Of a stretch of DNA of 33,295 nt, positions 25,134-33,295 are shown one piece after another. The position numbers and the translations under genes were made by a program. The stretch is from assembly GCA_030622515.1 (NCBI GenBank), contig JAUXGB010000004.1, positions 1 through 33,295 of the forward strand, read 5' to 3'. The notes below the pieces were generated by a model that saw nothing but the letters and a program-made list of their open reading frames with translations, was not told where the DNA came from and searched no databases. Within the stretch, counting starts at the first letter, position 1; each line of letters starts with the position of its first letter. The DNA is from Candidatus Altarchaeota archaeon. GTDB taxonomy: Archaea; SpSt-1190; DYHY01.

Positions 25134-26579
25134 ATGGGAGAAATTCCGCTAAAGAAACTTGAGGAAACCCTTTGGGAAATCCCCCTCGGCTCCAACCCTG
25201 GCATGAAGGTCCCCGGCTGGCTCTTTTCTTCCGAACCCCTGATAGCAAAAATCAGGAAGGACAGGACCCTTAACCAGCTCCTCAACATGACACAGTTGCC
25301 CGGCATCTACCGCGCAGGACTCGCAATGCCTGACGCGCACGAGGGATACGGCTTCCCAATCGGCGGCGTAGCAGCTCTCGACTTTGAGGAAGGCGGCATC
25401 TCCCCCGGGGGAATAGGCTTCGACATAAACTGCGGCGTCCGGGTTTTGTCAACCAGCATCCCGGCCTCCGAGGTTAAGCCCAAGATAAAAACCCTCCTTG
25501 AAGAACTTTTCAAAGCAGTCCCAAGCGGCGTTGGCCGCCATTCCCAGCTCAGGCTTGGCAAGTCTGAGGTTGACGAGGTGCTGAAGATTGGTTCACAATG
25601 GGCAGTCGAGCACGGCATGGGTGTTGAAAGGGACATTGAGCACACTGAGGAGAGGGGGCGAATGCCGCAGGCTGACCCCTCGAAAGTTTCCGACACAGCC
25701 AAGCGTCGCGGCTCACCTCAGGTGGGAACTTTAGGCGCAGGCAATCACTTCCTTGAGATTCAGGAGGTTGGAAAAATCTTCAATCCGGCAATTGCAAAAA
25801 CATTCGGCCTTGTCGAGGGCAACACAACCATTATGATTCACTGCGGCTCGCGAGGCCTTGGCCATCAGGTCTGCACCGACTACCTGAGGAGGATGGAAAA
25901 AGAGCACCCTGAAATCCTCGAGAAGATTCCAGATAGGGAACTTGTCTACGCCCCGGCCGGAACCAGGCTTGCGAGCGACTACCTGGCCGCAATGGCAGCA
26001 TCAGCAAACTATGCATGGGCAAACCGCCAGACAATTATGCATCAGGTTCGAAAGGCTTTCGCCAAGGTTTTTGAAACCGACTGGGAAAAACTTGAAATGA
26101 ATTTAATTTACGACGTCTGCCACAACATCTGCAAGGTCGAGACCCATAACATTGGCGGCGTCAAAAGAAAAGTCTATCTCCATCGCAAGGGAGCCACCCG
26201 TGCCTTCCCGCCGGGAAGCAGCGAGATACCAGCAGCCTATCGAGAGGTCGGCCAGCCAGCCATCCTCCCCGGCTCGATGGGAACCGCATCCTACATCATG
26301 AACGGTGTCCCGGAGGGCGAACGAGCATTCTACTCAACAGCCCACGGAGCCGGCCGGGCGATGAGCCGCTCGGAAGCCTCCCGCAAGAACCGCGGCGAAA
26401 GCGTAGCCAAGCAGCTTGAAGAGCAAGGCATCCTTGTCAAATGCCAGAGCTGGCGAGTCCTCTCGGAGGAGGCCCCAAGCGCCTACAAGAACGTTGACGA
26501 CGTGGCACAGGTTGCCGACGCCGCAAAGCTTGCAGCCCTTGTCGCCCGCCTCAGGCCGCTCGGCGTCGTGAAGGGATGA
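25134..26579 (+). CDS. rtcB: RNA-splicing ligase RtcB
   Basis: MPDAHEGYGFPIGGVAALD, GGIGFDINCGVRVL, GTLGAGNHFLEIQ, HCGSRGLGHQ, GSMGTASYIM, HGAGRAMSRS. Confidence 0.96.
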   Translation: MGEIPLKKLEETLWEIPLGSNPGMKVPGWLFSSEPLIAKIRKDRTLNQLLNMTQLPGIYRAGLAMPDAHEGYGFPIGGVAALDFEEGGISPGGIGFDINCGVRVLSTSIPASEVKPKIKTLLEELFKAVPSGVGRHSQLRLGKSEVDEVLKIGSQWAVEHGMGVERDIEHTEERGRMPQADPSKVSDTAKRRGSPQVGTLGAGNHFLEIQEVGKIFNPAIAKTFGLVEGNTTIMIHCGSRGLGHQVCTDYLRRMEKEHPEILEKIPDRELVYAPAGTRLASDYLAAMAASANYAWANRQTIMHQVRKAFAKVFETDWEKLEMNLIYDVCHNICKVETHNIGGVKRKVYLHRKGATRAFPPGSSEIPAAYREVGQPAILPGSMGTASYIMNGVPEGERAFYSTAHGAGRAMSRSEASRKNRGESVAKQLEEQGILVKCQSWRVLSEEAPSAYKNVDDVAQVADAAKLAALVARLRPLGVVKG

Positions 26580-26581
26580 CA

Positions 26582-27226
26582 ATGAAACTCACCATCGTCT
26601 ACGATAACGAGGCCTACAACAAGGAGCTTGACGCTGACTGGGGATTCTCCTGCCTCATAGAAGCCTGCGGCAGGAGGATTCTTTTTGACACAGGTGCCAG
26701 CGGCCCAATACTTCTCGGCAATATGAAAAAGCTTGGCATTGACCCGCGTTCTATTGACGAGGTCTTCATCTCCCACAGCCACTTCGACCACACAGGCGGG
26801 CTTTCCAGTTTTCTCAGGGCAAACCCAAAAGCTACCACTTATGTCCCAGCCTCGTTCCGACCCCCAGCTGCAGGAAATATTGTCAGCGTTAAGGAGCCAG
26901 GCCAGCTTCACCCAAACCTCTTTTCAACCGGCGAACTTGGGGGCATAGAGCAGTCCCTTGCGGTGAAGGTGGAGGGGGAACTGGTTGTAATTGCTGGCTG
27001 CTCCCATCCCGGCATAGGCAACATCATGAGGGCAGCATCGCAGTTTGGAAAGGTATCTGCCCTTGTCGGCGGCTTTCACAGCTTCAGCGAGCTGAGGCTT
27101 CTGAAGGAGCTGAGGCTGGTCTGCCCCTGCCACTGCACCCAGCGCAAGGCTGAGATAAGGAAGGCTTATCCCCTTAGCTGCGTGGAGGGCGGGGCAGGAA
27201 AAGTAATAGAGGTGTGGCCCGGATGA
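26582..27226 (+). CDS. MBL-fold metallohydrolase (COG1237-like)
   Basis: DWGFSCLIEACGRRILFDTGASG, HSHFDHTGG, CSHPGIGNI, GGFHSF, VCPCHCTQ. Confidence 0.85.
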   Translation: MKLTIVYDNEAYNKELDADWGFSCLIEACGRRILFDTGASGPILLGNMKKLGIDPRSIDEVFISHSHFDHTGGLSSFLRANPKATTYVPASFRPPAAGNIVSVKEPGQLHPNLFSTGELGGIEQSLAVKVEGELVVIAGCSHPGIGNIMRAASQFGKVSALVGGFHSFSELRLLKELRLVCPCHCTQRKAEIRKAYPLSCVEGGAGKVIEVWPG

Positions 27227-28056
27227 TTGTTGAAACCCTGTTTGAAACCCTGAAGATTCTCTTCATAGTCTTCATCCTGATGACGCTCGTTGAGTACTTC
27301 ATGCTCAGGTACGAGACCGCGATAAAGAAGCGCATCACAAAAAAGCCACTCACTCAGTACGTTATGGCCTCCGGGCTTGGGGCAATCCCGGGATGCGTTG
27401 ACGCATTTTTCATCGTCTCGTTATACACCAAGGGAATAGTCAGCTTCGGCGCCCTTGTGGCAGTAATGCTCTCCACAGCCGGCGACGAGGCGTTTGTCAT
27501 GCTTGCGATGATTCCGGATGCCGCATTGAAGATTTTCATGCTCTGTGCCGTTCTTGGTGTGCTTGGCGGCTTCCTCGCAGACAAGTTTGTCAAGGTCTTC
27601 AGGCTGAAGCTCCATAGGAAGTGCAGGGTTGTTGTGCACAGGAAGGAAAAGCAGCAGGGCATGGAGCACTTCCTTCGTGAGCATGTCTGCGGTCACATTA
27701 TCAGGAAGCACATCCCGACCCTCTTCCTCTACCTCTTCTCCACCCTCCTCGCAATAAACTGGCTCTCACAGCGGTTCGACCTGCAGACGCTCCTGCCACA
27801 GAACCACCTTATGCTGCTGGTCTTCGCAGCATTGATAGGGATAATCCCCGAGTCAGGCCCCCACCTGATTTTTGTAGTCCTCTTCTCCCAGGGCCTGATA
27901 CCATTTTCAGTTCTGCTGGTAAACACCCTGAGTCAGGACGGCCACGGTCTCCTCCCCCTCATCTCCCACTCACTCAAGGACACAATCCACGTCCAGATAT
28001 TTACAACTCTCTTCGCCCTGGCTGTCGGGCTGCTCCTCTTTGCCATAGGCCTATAG
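27223..28056 (+). CDS. Putative 10TM heavy-metal exporter (ArsP_2-like)
   Basis: GLGAIPGCVDAF, STAGDEAFVMLAMIPDA, GIIPESGPHLIFVVLFSQG, LSQDGHGLLPLISHS; ATGA overlap with the MBL gene. Confidence 0.82.
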   Translation: MIVETLFETLKILFIVFILMTLVEYFMLRYETAIKKRITKKPLTQYVMASGLGAIPGCVDAFFIVSLYTKGIVSFGALVAVMLSTAGDEAFVMLAMIPDAALKIFMLCAVLGVLGGFLADKFVKVFRLKLHRKCRVVVHRKEKQQGMEHFLREHVCGHIIRKHIPTLFLYLFSTLLAINWLSQRFDLQTLLPQNHLMLLVFAALIGIIPESGPHLIFVVLFSQGLIPFSVLLVNTLSQDGHGLLPLISHSLKDTIHVQIFTTLFALAVGLLLFAIGL

Positions 28057-28098
28057 AGGCGGAAAGGGAATAAACCTGCCACGTGAAAGGAACTTGTT

Positions 28099-28668
28099 AT
28101 GGACAAGCTTGACGCAATCGTCAGGGAGATAAAGAACTGCAAGAAGTGTGGCCTTTGCAGGAGCAGGAAGACCCCTGTCCCCGGCTCAGGCAGCCCAAAT
28201 GCAGCCATCCTTTTTGTCGGGGAAGCGCCGGGATACAACGAGGACCTGAGTGGGCTCCCCTTTGTCGGCGCTGCCGGAAAGGTGCTTGACGAAATGCTCG
28301 CAGCCATCAGCCTGAAGCGAAGCGAGATATACATCGCCAACATTCTGAAGTGCAGGCCGCCAAACAACAGGGACCCGACTGCTGAGGAGATGAAAGCCTG
28401 CACCCCTTACCTTGACAGGCAGATTAGTGCAATAAACCCGAAGGTGATATGCCCCCTTGGCAATTTCGCTGCAAATTACATTCTCACCAAGTTTGGCATG
28501 AGGGCCAGCAAGATAGGCGCCATCCACGGCAAAGTCTTCAGTCTCAACACCCTCACCCAACACCTGAGAATAATCCCGATGTATCATCCTGCCTCTGCAA
28601 CCTACAACTCAGACATGAAACCGGTTTTGAGGGATGACTTCAGGGTGCTGGCCTCCTTGGCGTTGTAA
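28099..28668 (+). CDS. Type-4 (Fe-S) uracil-DNA glycosylase
   Basis: CKKCGLC N-terminal Fe-S ligands, FVGEAPGYNED, GLPFVGAAGKVL, YIANILKCRPPNNRDP, MYHPA. Confidence 0.93.
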   Translation: MDKLDAIVREIKNCKKCGLCRSRKTPVPGSGSPNAAILFVGEAPGYNEDLSGLPFVGAAGKVLDEMLAAISLKRSEIYIANILKCRPPNNRDPTAEEMKACTPYLDRQISAINPKVICPLGNFAANYILTKFGMRASKIGAIHGKVFSLNTLTQHLRIIPMYHPASATYNSDMKPVLRDDFRVLASLAL

Positions 28669-28700
28669 AGGGTTAAAAACACAAGCCATTTTATCACCCT

Positions 28701-29588
28701 ATGAAGCGCCTCACGCTTCTCATATTCTTCCTCCTCCTGCCAGCTCTTTCCCTTGAACTAAGCTCAGTTTCCATAGACGCATCCTTCAACCCGGACCTCT
28801 CCCTGACCCAATCCGTCTCCTTCCAGTTCTCCTCACACACACCCATCTCAACCCTTTCCTACACCATACCGACCGACTCGGTTGTGGAAAAGGTAACTAT
28901 GGACTCAATCGAGACCGACTACTCCTTCAAGGAGGGCAGCCTCTCAATTTTCTTCACCGAAAGGAAAGAGGGAAAGATAGAGATAACCTTCTCCTCCACC
29001 GCCTTCTCCGAGGCCGACGGCAACGCCCTCACCTTCTTCACCGACTACAAGGCCCCCTCAAACCTGCCCTTCTTCTCCCTCACCCTCGAAATCCCGGAAG
29101 ACTATTCCCTCTACGCGCCCGAGGGCCCTGAGCTGATTCCATCCGCAATCATATCCTCTTCCTCCGGCAGGACAACCATCACCTGGCAGACTTCCCTTGA
29201 GAAAGGGGAGAGGTACTACATCTATGCCAGCTTTGTAAAGGAGCAGCAGCCTTTCACCCTCTACATCCTTGCCCTCCTCTTGGCGGTTGCCGCCTTTCTC
29301 GCAGGAACAAAACTCAGCAGCAAGCCCGGCAGGGTCAGGATAGTTACCCAAAACCCGGACCACACAAGGATTCTCCAGATTGTGAAAGCTTCCCCCGGCC
29401 TGACCCACAAGGATGTTGCCAAAAAGACCGGTTTCTCAAAAGCCAAGGTCAGCCGCCTTGTAAGGACGCTGGTCTCAGGCGGCCTTATCTACCAGAAAGG
29501 ACGCGGCCGAAGCAAGAAGCTTAACCTCTCCCGAAAGGACGAATTGGTTTCACAAAGTGAAACTGTTTCAGGCAGCAAAGATAAATAA
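28701..29588 (+). CDS. Membrane-anchored wHTH regulator (signal peptide, ectodomain, TM, cytoplasmic winged helix)
   Basis: N-terminal signal sequence, Ser/Thr-rich beta-like ectodomain, TM LYILALLLAVAAFLAGT, C-terminal ILQIVKASPGLTHKDVAKKTGFSKAKVSRLVRTLVSGGLIYQKGRG winged helix. Confidence 0.82.
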   Translation: MKRLTLLIFFLLLPALSLELSSVSIDASFNPDLSLTQSVSFQFSSHTPISTLSYTIPTDSVVEKVTMDSIETDYSFKEGSLSIFFTERKEGKIEITFSSTAFSEADGNALTFFTDYKAPSNLPFFSLTLEIPEDYSLYAPEGPELIPSAIISSSSGRTTITWQTSLEKGERYYIYASFVKEQQPFTLYILALLLAVAAFLAGTKLSSKPGRVRIVTQNPDHTRILQIVKASPGLTHKDVAKKTGFSKAKVSRLVRTLVSGGLIYQKGRGRSKKLNLSRKDELVSQSETVSGSKDK

Positions 29589-29619
29589 CCCCCTCTTCTA
29601 TGGGCCTAAGGTAGATAAA

Positions 29620-31320
29620 ATGAAAGAAAAATTGGCAGTACTGTTTGCCATTTTCTCCCTCCTCCTTGTGCCAATGTCGGCGCAGGAACTGGGGGAAACA
29701 GGCGGCAGCGAAACGGTGGAAGCAGTTATTCTTGCAACCACCATCAACTATCCCGACGCTCTTGTCGCAGGGGCCGCTTAGGGAAAAACAGGTTATCCGG
29801 TTCTGTTCACAGAGCCGTCAGAGCTTTCAAATGAAACTTTGGAATCTCTTGAAGAGCTCTCTCCGGAAACCGTGTACATCTTTGGAGGACCGGTTGTAAT
29901 AGAGGACGCAGTGGAGGACCAGCTTTCCGAACTCAACTACACCACAGTAAGGCTGTGGGGTGAGACTAGGATAGGGACCTCGACTGAAGTTGCAAAATAC
30001 TTCTGGACGGAAGGCGCCGACTTTGTCGTTCTTGTGGCAGACAACCTTGAGCTTCCCGAAGACGGAAGATTTACCGACGTTGCCGAGGCAGCAGCCTTTG
30101 CAGCAGCCCACAAGGTCCCGGTAATCATTTCCCTGACCGACACCCTGCCGCAGGATGTTGAAGAGACCCTTGGGGTTCTAAACGCCGAAACTGTCCGGCT
30201 TGTCGGCCAGTTCGAGGACGCCGTCAGGACAGCCCTTGAAGCTCTTGGGCTTGAAGTCAGGCCAATCAGCAGGGAAGAGATTCAGGAAGAAATTGCAGAA
30301 CGCTCGGACAAGAGCATGATTGTCCTTGTCGCAGCATCTGCAAAGAACTTTACCAACGTACTTTACTCCGCGGCAGGCGAGCCCGGAAGGGCCTCCTACA
30401 TAGTTTCCAGCGAGGATGAAATCTCCGACGCTGTTGCCTATGTCAAGGACAACGGCCCGTTCGACAGGATTAAAGTCGTCGGCCAGCCTGAACTAAGGGC
30501 AAAGATTGCAGCAGCCCTCGACGCAGAAGGAATAGAATACGATGCCTCAGGAAATTCCCTTGCGGCTCACGCAAAGCAGCTGGCCAACCAGCAGCGCGAG
30601 AAGTTCGCCAGAAGGATAAGGGAGTTCAAGGCCAATCAGGAGAGGCTTAAGGAAAAGATACAGGCCGGAGCAGACCGGCTTATCGAGTCTGCAACAGCTT
30701 CCATTGAGCGTGCCAACGACGCACTTGCGCGGGCAAAGGAGCTGACCGAGTCCCTGAACGAAACCTACGACTTCTCCGCACAGGACGCAGCAATGAGTTC
30801 CGCGGAAACCCTGCTTGCTGAAGCTGAGGTTGACCATGAAGCCGGCCGCTACATAATGGCTTCAAGAAACGCAGCCCTTGCAAAGAACAAGGCCCACTGG
30901 GTAATCTACTCCCTAAGGCCTGTGCTTGGTTCCGAGTTTGACGCCTTTGTCGCAGAGGAAACCCAGAACATGAACCAGCTCAGGGCGCGTGCAGAGCAGC
31001 TTCTCCAGAGAGCAAACCAGTTCAAGGCGCAAAACCCGAGGGTAAATGCCTTTGTCGAGACGACAAAGACCAAAATACGGCAGGCGCTGGCCGACAAGGA
31101 GTATGGAAAGGCCTTGGGAATAGCAAAGCAGGCTGAGGAGATTGCAAGGAAAGAAATCGCCAAGAGGCGCGGAGAAAGAGTCTTCGAGCAGCCGGAAGGA
31201 TTCAGAGTGAGGGCGACAGCAATAACAATTGCGCGCGAGCGGCTTCTCCAGCAGGAACGGCTCGGAGTAAACGCAACCCTCCCGATTGACCGGGTCCTTG
31301 ACAGGATAAGGAACAGGTAA
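29620..31320 (+). CDS. Secreted CWB2-domain surface protein with coiled-coil C-terminus, interrupted by in-frame TAG at 29779-29781
   Basis: MKEKLAVLFAIFSLLLVPMSAQ signal peptide; VILATTINYPDALVAGAA[TAG]GKTGYPVLFTEPSELSN...VYIFGGPVVIEDAVEDQL...RLWGETRIGTSTEVA matches the cell-wall-binding repeat 2 pattern across the stop; frame is continuous. Confidence 0.85.
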
Positions 31321-31331
31321 GGTAAAGATGT

Positions 31332-31356
31332 GGCAGGCACGAGCCTGCCGCCTTTT
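31332..31356 (+). terminator. Intrinsic terminator-like hairpin between convergent genes
   Basis: Perfect stem GGCAGGC-ACGA-GCCTGCC (31332-31349) followed by GCCTTTTT. Confidence 0.7.
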
Positions 31357-31364
31357 TCTATTTT

Positions 31365-32642
31365 TTATTCACCAAAGACCATAGAGTACCCTTCAAGGCT
31401 CTTCAGCGTCTTCTCTATCTCCCCAACCTCGCAAACCTTGTAAAGAGTGTCCCTCCGGGTCGCGTCAAACCTGTTAATGTAGAAACCATAACCCTTGTTG
31501 CAGTCAGGATGGGCCTTCATCCTCCCAACCTTATCTGGAGAAACGTCCCGCCTCACACCAAAAGCAACCTCGCCATCATCCATCTCAAGAATCTGGACAT
31601 CGAACTTGTCCCTGTGGGAGTTCCAGGCGGCCTGCTGAGAGAACTTACCCTGCCCAAGAACAGTTTCCCTTCCGGGATATTCAAGGACAATCCCATAGGG
31701 CTCGAAAGGACCACCCCTGAGCTTTTTATCTTCAAGAATGGTCGCAGCATTTCTTGCTTTGGCCCCCATAATCCTAGTATGGTTACTCTCACCCCCCTTG
31801 TAAATCTCAAACCTTGCCTTTCCCTGCTTGACCATTTTGAAAAGATCGTCTTCTATAACCCAAGGACTGTCGTGCAGCAGCCACAGGTCGACATCAGCAA
31901 GATTTTCTCCCTTCAGGTAGATTTTTTCTAATGCTTCCCTAGCCAGCCCTTCGTCAGCCACAGGAAAGTCATTTATCCCCGGGAAGAAAATCCTTGGCAT
32001 CGCACTCTTCTTCAGTCTTGTTCTGAAGTCAATTCTTGGTTTGTAGACCTGCTCGTCCAACGGGACCTCATGGATAACTTCTTCACGCGCCTTTCCAAGG
32101 GCAGCCATAGCCATAAAGAAATGGTCGTCAGGAAGAAAGGCATCATCCCCTTTCAAACCAAGCACATGATAATCCCTGCAGTCGCACCTGAAGGAGAATT
32201 TTTCTGAAAGCACCTCTCCCTGCAGGGGAATGTTGTTGCACCCGACCCGATGCCTCGCAAGCCTCCCTTTCCTCCCTCCCATTTTTGAAAGAACAGAGAA
32301 GTTAAAATTGTACTTGCCTGAGTACGGCCCTCTCCTTACATAGTTCCTTTCTGTATGAACTCTCTTGACCCCTTTCTTCCTCCTTGTAACAAACCTTATG
32401 GGGGTCTCTTTGGTAAACATATTCTTGCTGCCTTCCTTTTTCCTGACAGCCTTAACTAAGGAATCATAATCACCTCCAACAATTCCCCTCTTCTCTTCCC
32501 TGCCGGCAGCACTGAAGTGGCCAATCAGCTCCTCGGTCGGTGAAAGAAACACGTTTTTCCCGTTAGGGAATCTTACCATAACGCCGTAGGCCCTTGCTTT
32601 AACAAAACCAATCTCTCTATCCCTGAAATCAAGATTACTCAT
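31365..32642 (-). CDS. Unrecognised protein, paralogue A (about 215-aa unique N-terminal part plus shared C-terminal domain)
   Basis: Long ORF; C-terminal half shares LExxY...DVDLxLL, KxxxxGxARF, FSQQxxxNxxRxKxxVQIL, GVRR, FDAxRR and LEKTL-type patterns with the next ORF. Confidence 0.75.
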   Translation of the reverse strand: MSNLDFRDREIGFVKARAYGVMVRFPNGKNVFLSPTEELIGHFSAAGREEKRGIVGGDYDSLVKAVRKKEGSKNMFTKETPIRFVTRRKKGVKRVHTERNYVRRGPYSGKYNFNFSVLSKMGGRKGRLARHRVGCNNIPLQGEVLSEKFSFRCDCRDYHVLGLKGDDAFLPDDHFFMAMAALGKAREEVIHEVPLDEQVYKPRIDFRTRLKKSAMPRIFFPGINDFPVADEGLAREALEKIYLKGENLADVDLWLLHDSPWVIEDDLFKMVKQGKARFEIYKGGESNHTRIMGAKARNAATILEDKKLRGGPFEPYGIVLEYPGRETVLGQGKFSQQAAWNSHRDKFDVQILEMDDGEVAFGVRRDVSPDKVGRMKAHPDCNKGYGFYINRFDATRRDTLYKVCEVGEIEKTLKSLEGYSMVFGE

Positions 32643-33295
32643 TCCATCTCCTTCCCTTTCTCCTCATACCAGTCAAAAACCCCAAGAGTCTTTTCAAGAT
32701 TTTCAGGACGGCAGTTCCTGTAGAATGTCTTCCGTCCCCCAATAGCATCGAACGGCAAGGTCTGGACAGCATAGTCGGAAGGGTTTGGTTCCCCCTCAGC
32801 ATATCTTTCAAAAATGTCCTCCTTCCTCTGGACAAGCCCCAAGGGGACAATCCTCCTCACACCAAGACAAAGGTTCCCCGCGTCAGACTTGAGAATCTGC
32901 ACCTCATCCTTCCTCCTCCTCAGGTTACGGCAGCCCTGCTGGGAGAATGTGTCACGCCTTTCCCTTGGGAAATCGCTGCTCCCGTCCCCGGCAACCCACC
33001 TGTACTCCTCCATTGGCATCTTGCCAAAAAATTCAAGGACATAACTATCTTGGACAAAACCCTTCTCCTCAAGCTTGGCAACCGTCTCGAAAAACTCCCT
33101 GCCGTTTTCTGTGCAGTAGCCAAGAACACCAAACCTTGCCAAACCTCTCGTAACTTTTCCTTTAACTGAGACGCGAAGAAGGTTTTTGTATTCTTTCAGG
33201 AGATACAGGTCAACATCGAAGGCGTCCTCCTCATCGACGTAAAGTCTTTCCAAAGTCTCACGGATAGCCCCCGTATTATTGGTAAAGCTCTTAAA
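32639..33295 (-). CDS. Unrecognised protein, paralogue B (N-terminus beyond window)
   Basis: ORF track start is a TTG at 33253, but the frame stays open to the window end (FKSFTNNTGAIRETLERLYVDEED...), where it still aligns to paralogue A; 4-nt ATGA overlap with A. Confidence 0.75.
   Translation of the reverse strand, partial: FKSFTNNTGAIRETLERLYVDEEDAFDVDLYLLKEYKNLLRVSVKGKVTRGLARFGVLGYCTENGREFFETVAKLEEKGFVQDSYVLEFFGKMPMEEYRWVAGDGSSDFPRERRDTFSQQGCRNLRRRKDEVQILKSDAGNLCLGVRRIVPLGLVQRKEDIFERYAEGEPNPSDYAVQTLPFDAIGGRKTFYRNCRPENLEKTLGVFDWYEEKGKEME

Noticed and set aside
29779-29781. Genome-wide reassignment of TAG as a sense codon
   Set aside because: At least 13 genes in the window end cleanly in TAG (e.g. 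2211, 4875, 8326, 12137, 13299, 14915, 24090, 28056) at positions expected from protein lengths, so any readthrough at 29779 would be local.
31365-33295. Tandem paralogues as LAGLIDADG homing endonucleases or inteins
   Set aside because: No LAGLIDADG-like signature, no splice-junction motifs, and no split host gene nearby.

Overview
Gene-dense archaeal chromosome segment (about 33 kb). Archaeal markers are TFE, archaeal-type AlaRS and TyrRS, type-2 (methanogen-type) SerRS, TATA-type promoters and a GGTGA-N4-start Shine-Dalgarno pattern. I read about 31 protein genes and two tRNAs (Thr-CGT, Gly-CCC). Two genes run off the window edges: argH on the left and a novel paralogous gene on the right. 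The most interesting signals are: (1) a ChlI/MoxR ATPase gene ending in an A9 run next to its stop, with an uninterrupted -1 frame leading into a VWA gene (ChlD-like programmed frameshift candidate); (2) two wHTH-MNT/HEPN toxin-antitoxin cassettes, each with its own palindromic operator between the TATA box and the start codon, one of them followed 4 nt later by a MazG-like pyrophosphohydrolase; (3) an in-frame amber codon inside the CWB2 domain of a predicted secreted protein; (4) an AlaRS that appears to lack C-Ala and is overlapped by a separately translatable small ORF resembling a second copy of its C-terminal helical segment; (5) a tandem pair of unrecognised paralogous proteins at the right edge; (6) a secreted EEP nuclease whose SD and signal peptide point to an ACG start codon. 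No CRISPR array, transposase or rRNA was seen. All family calls come from reading motifs by eye, with no database search.
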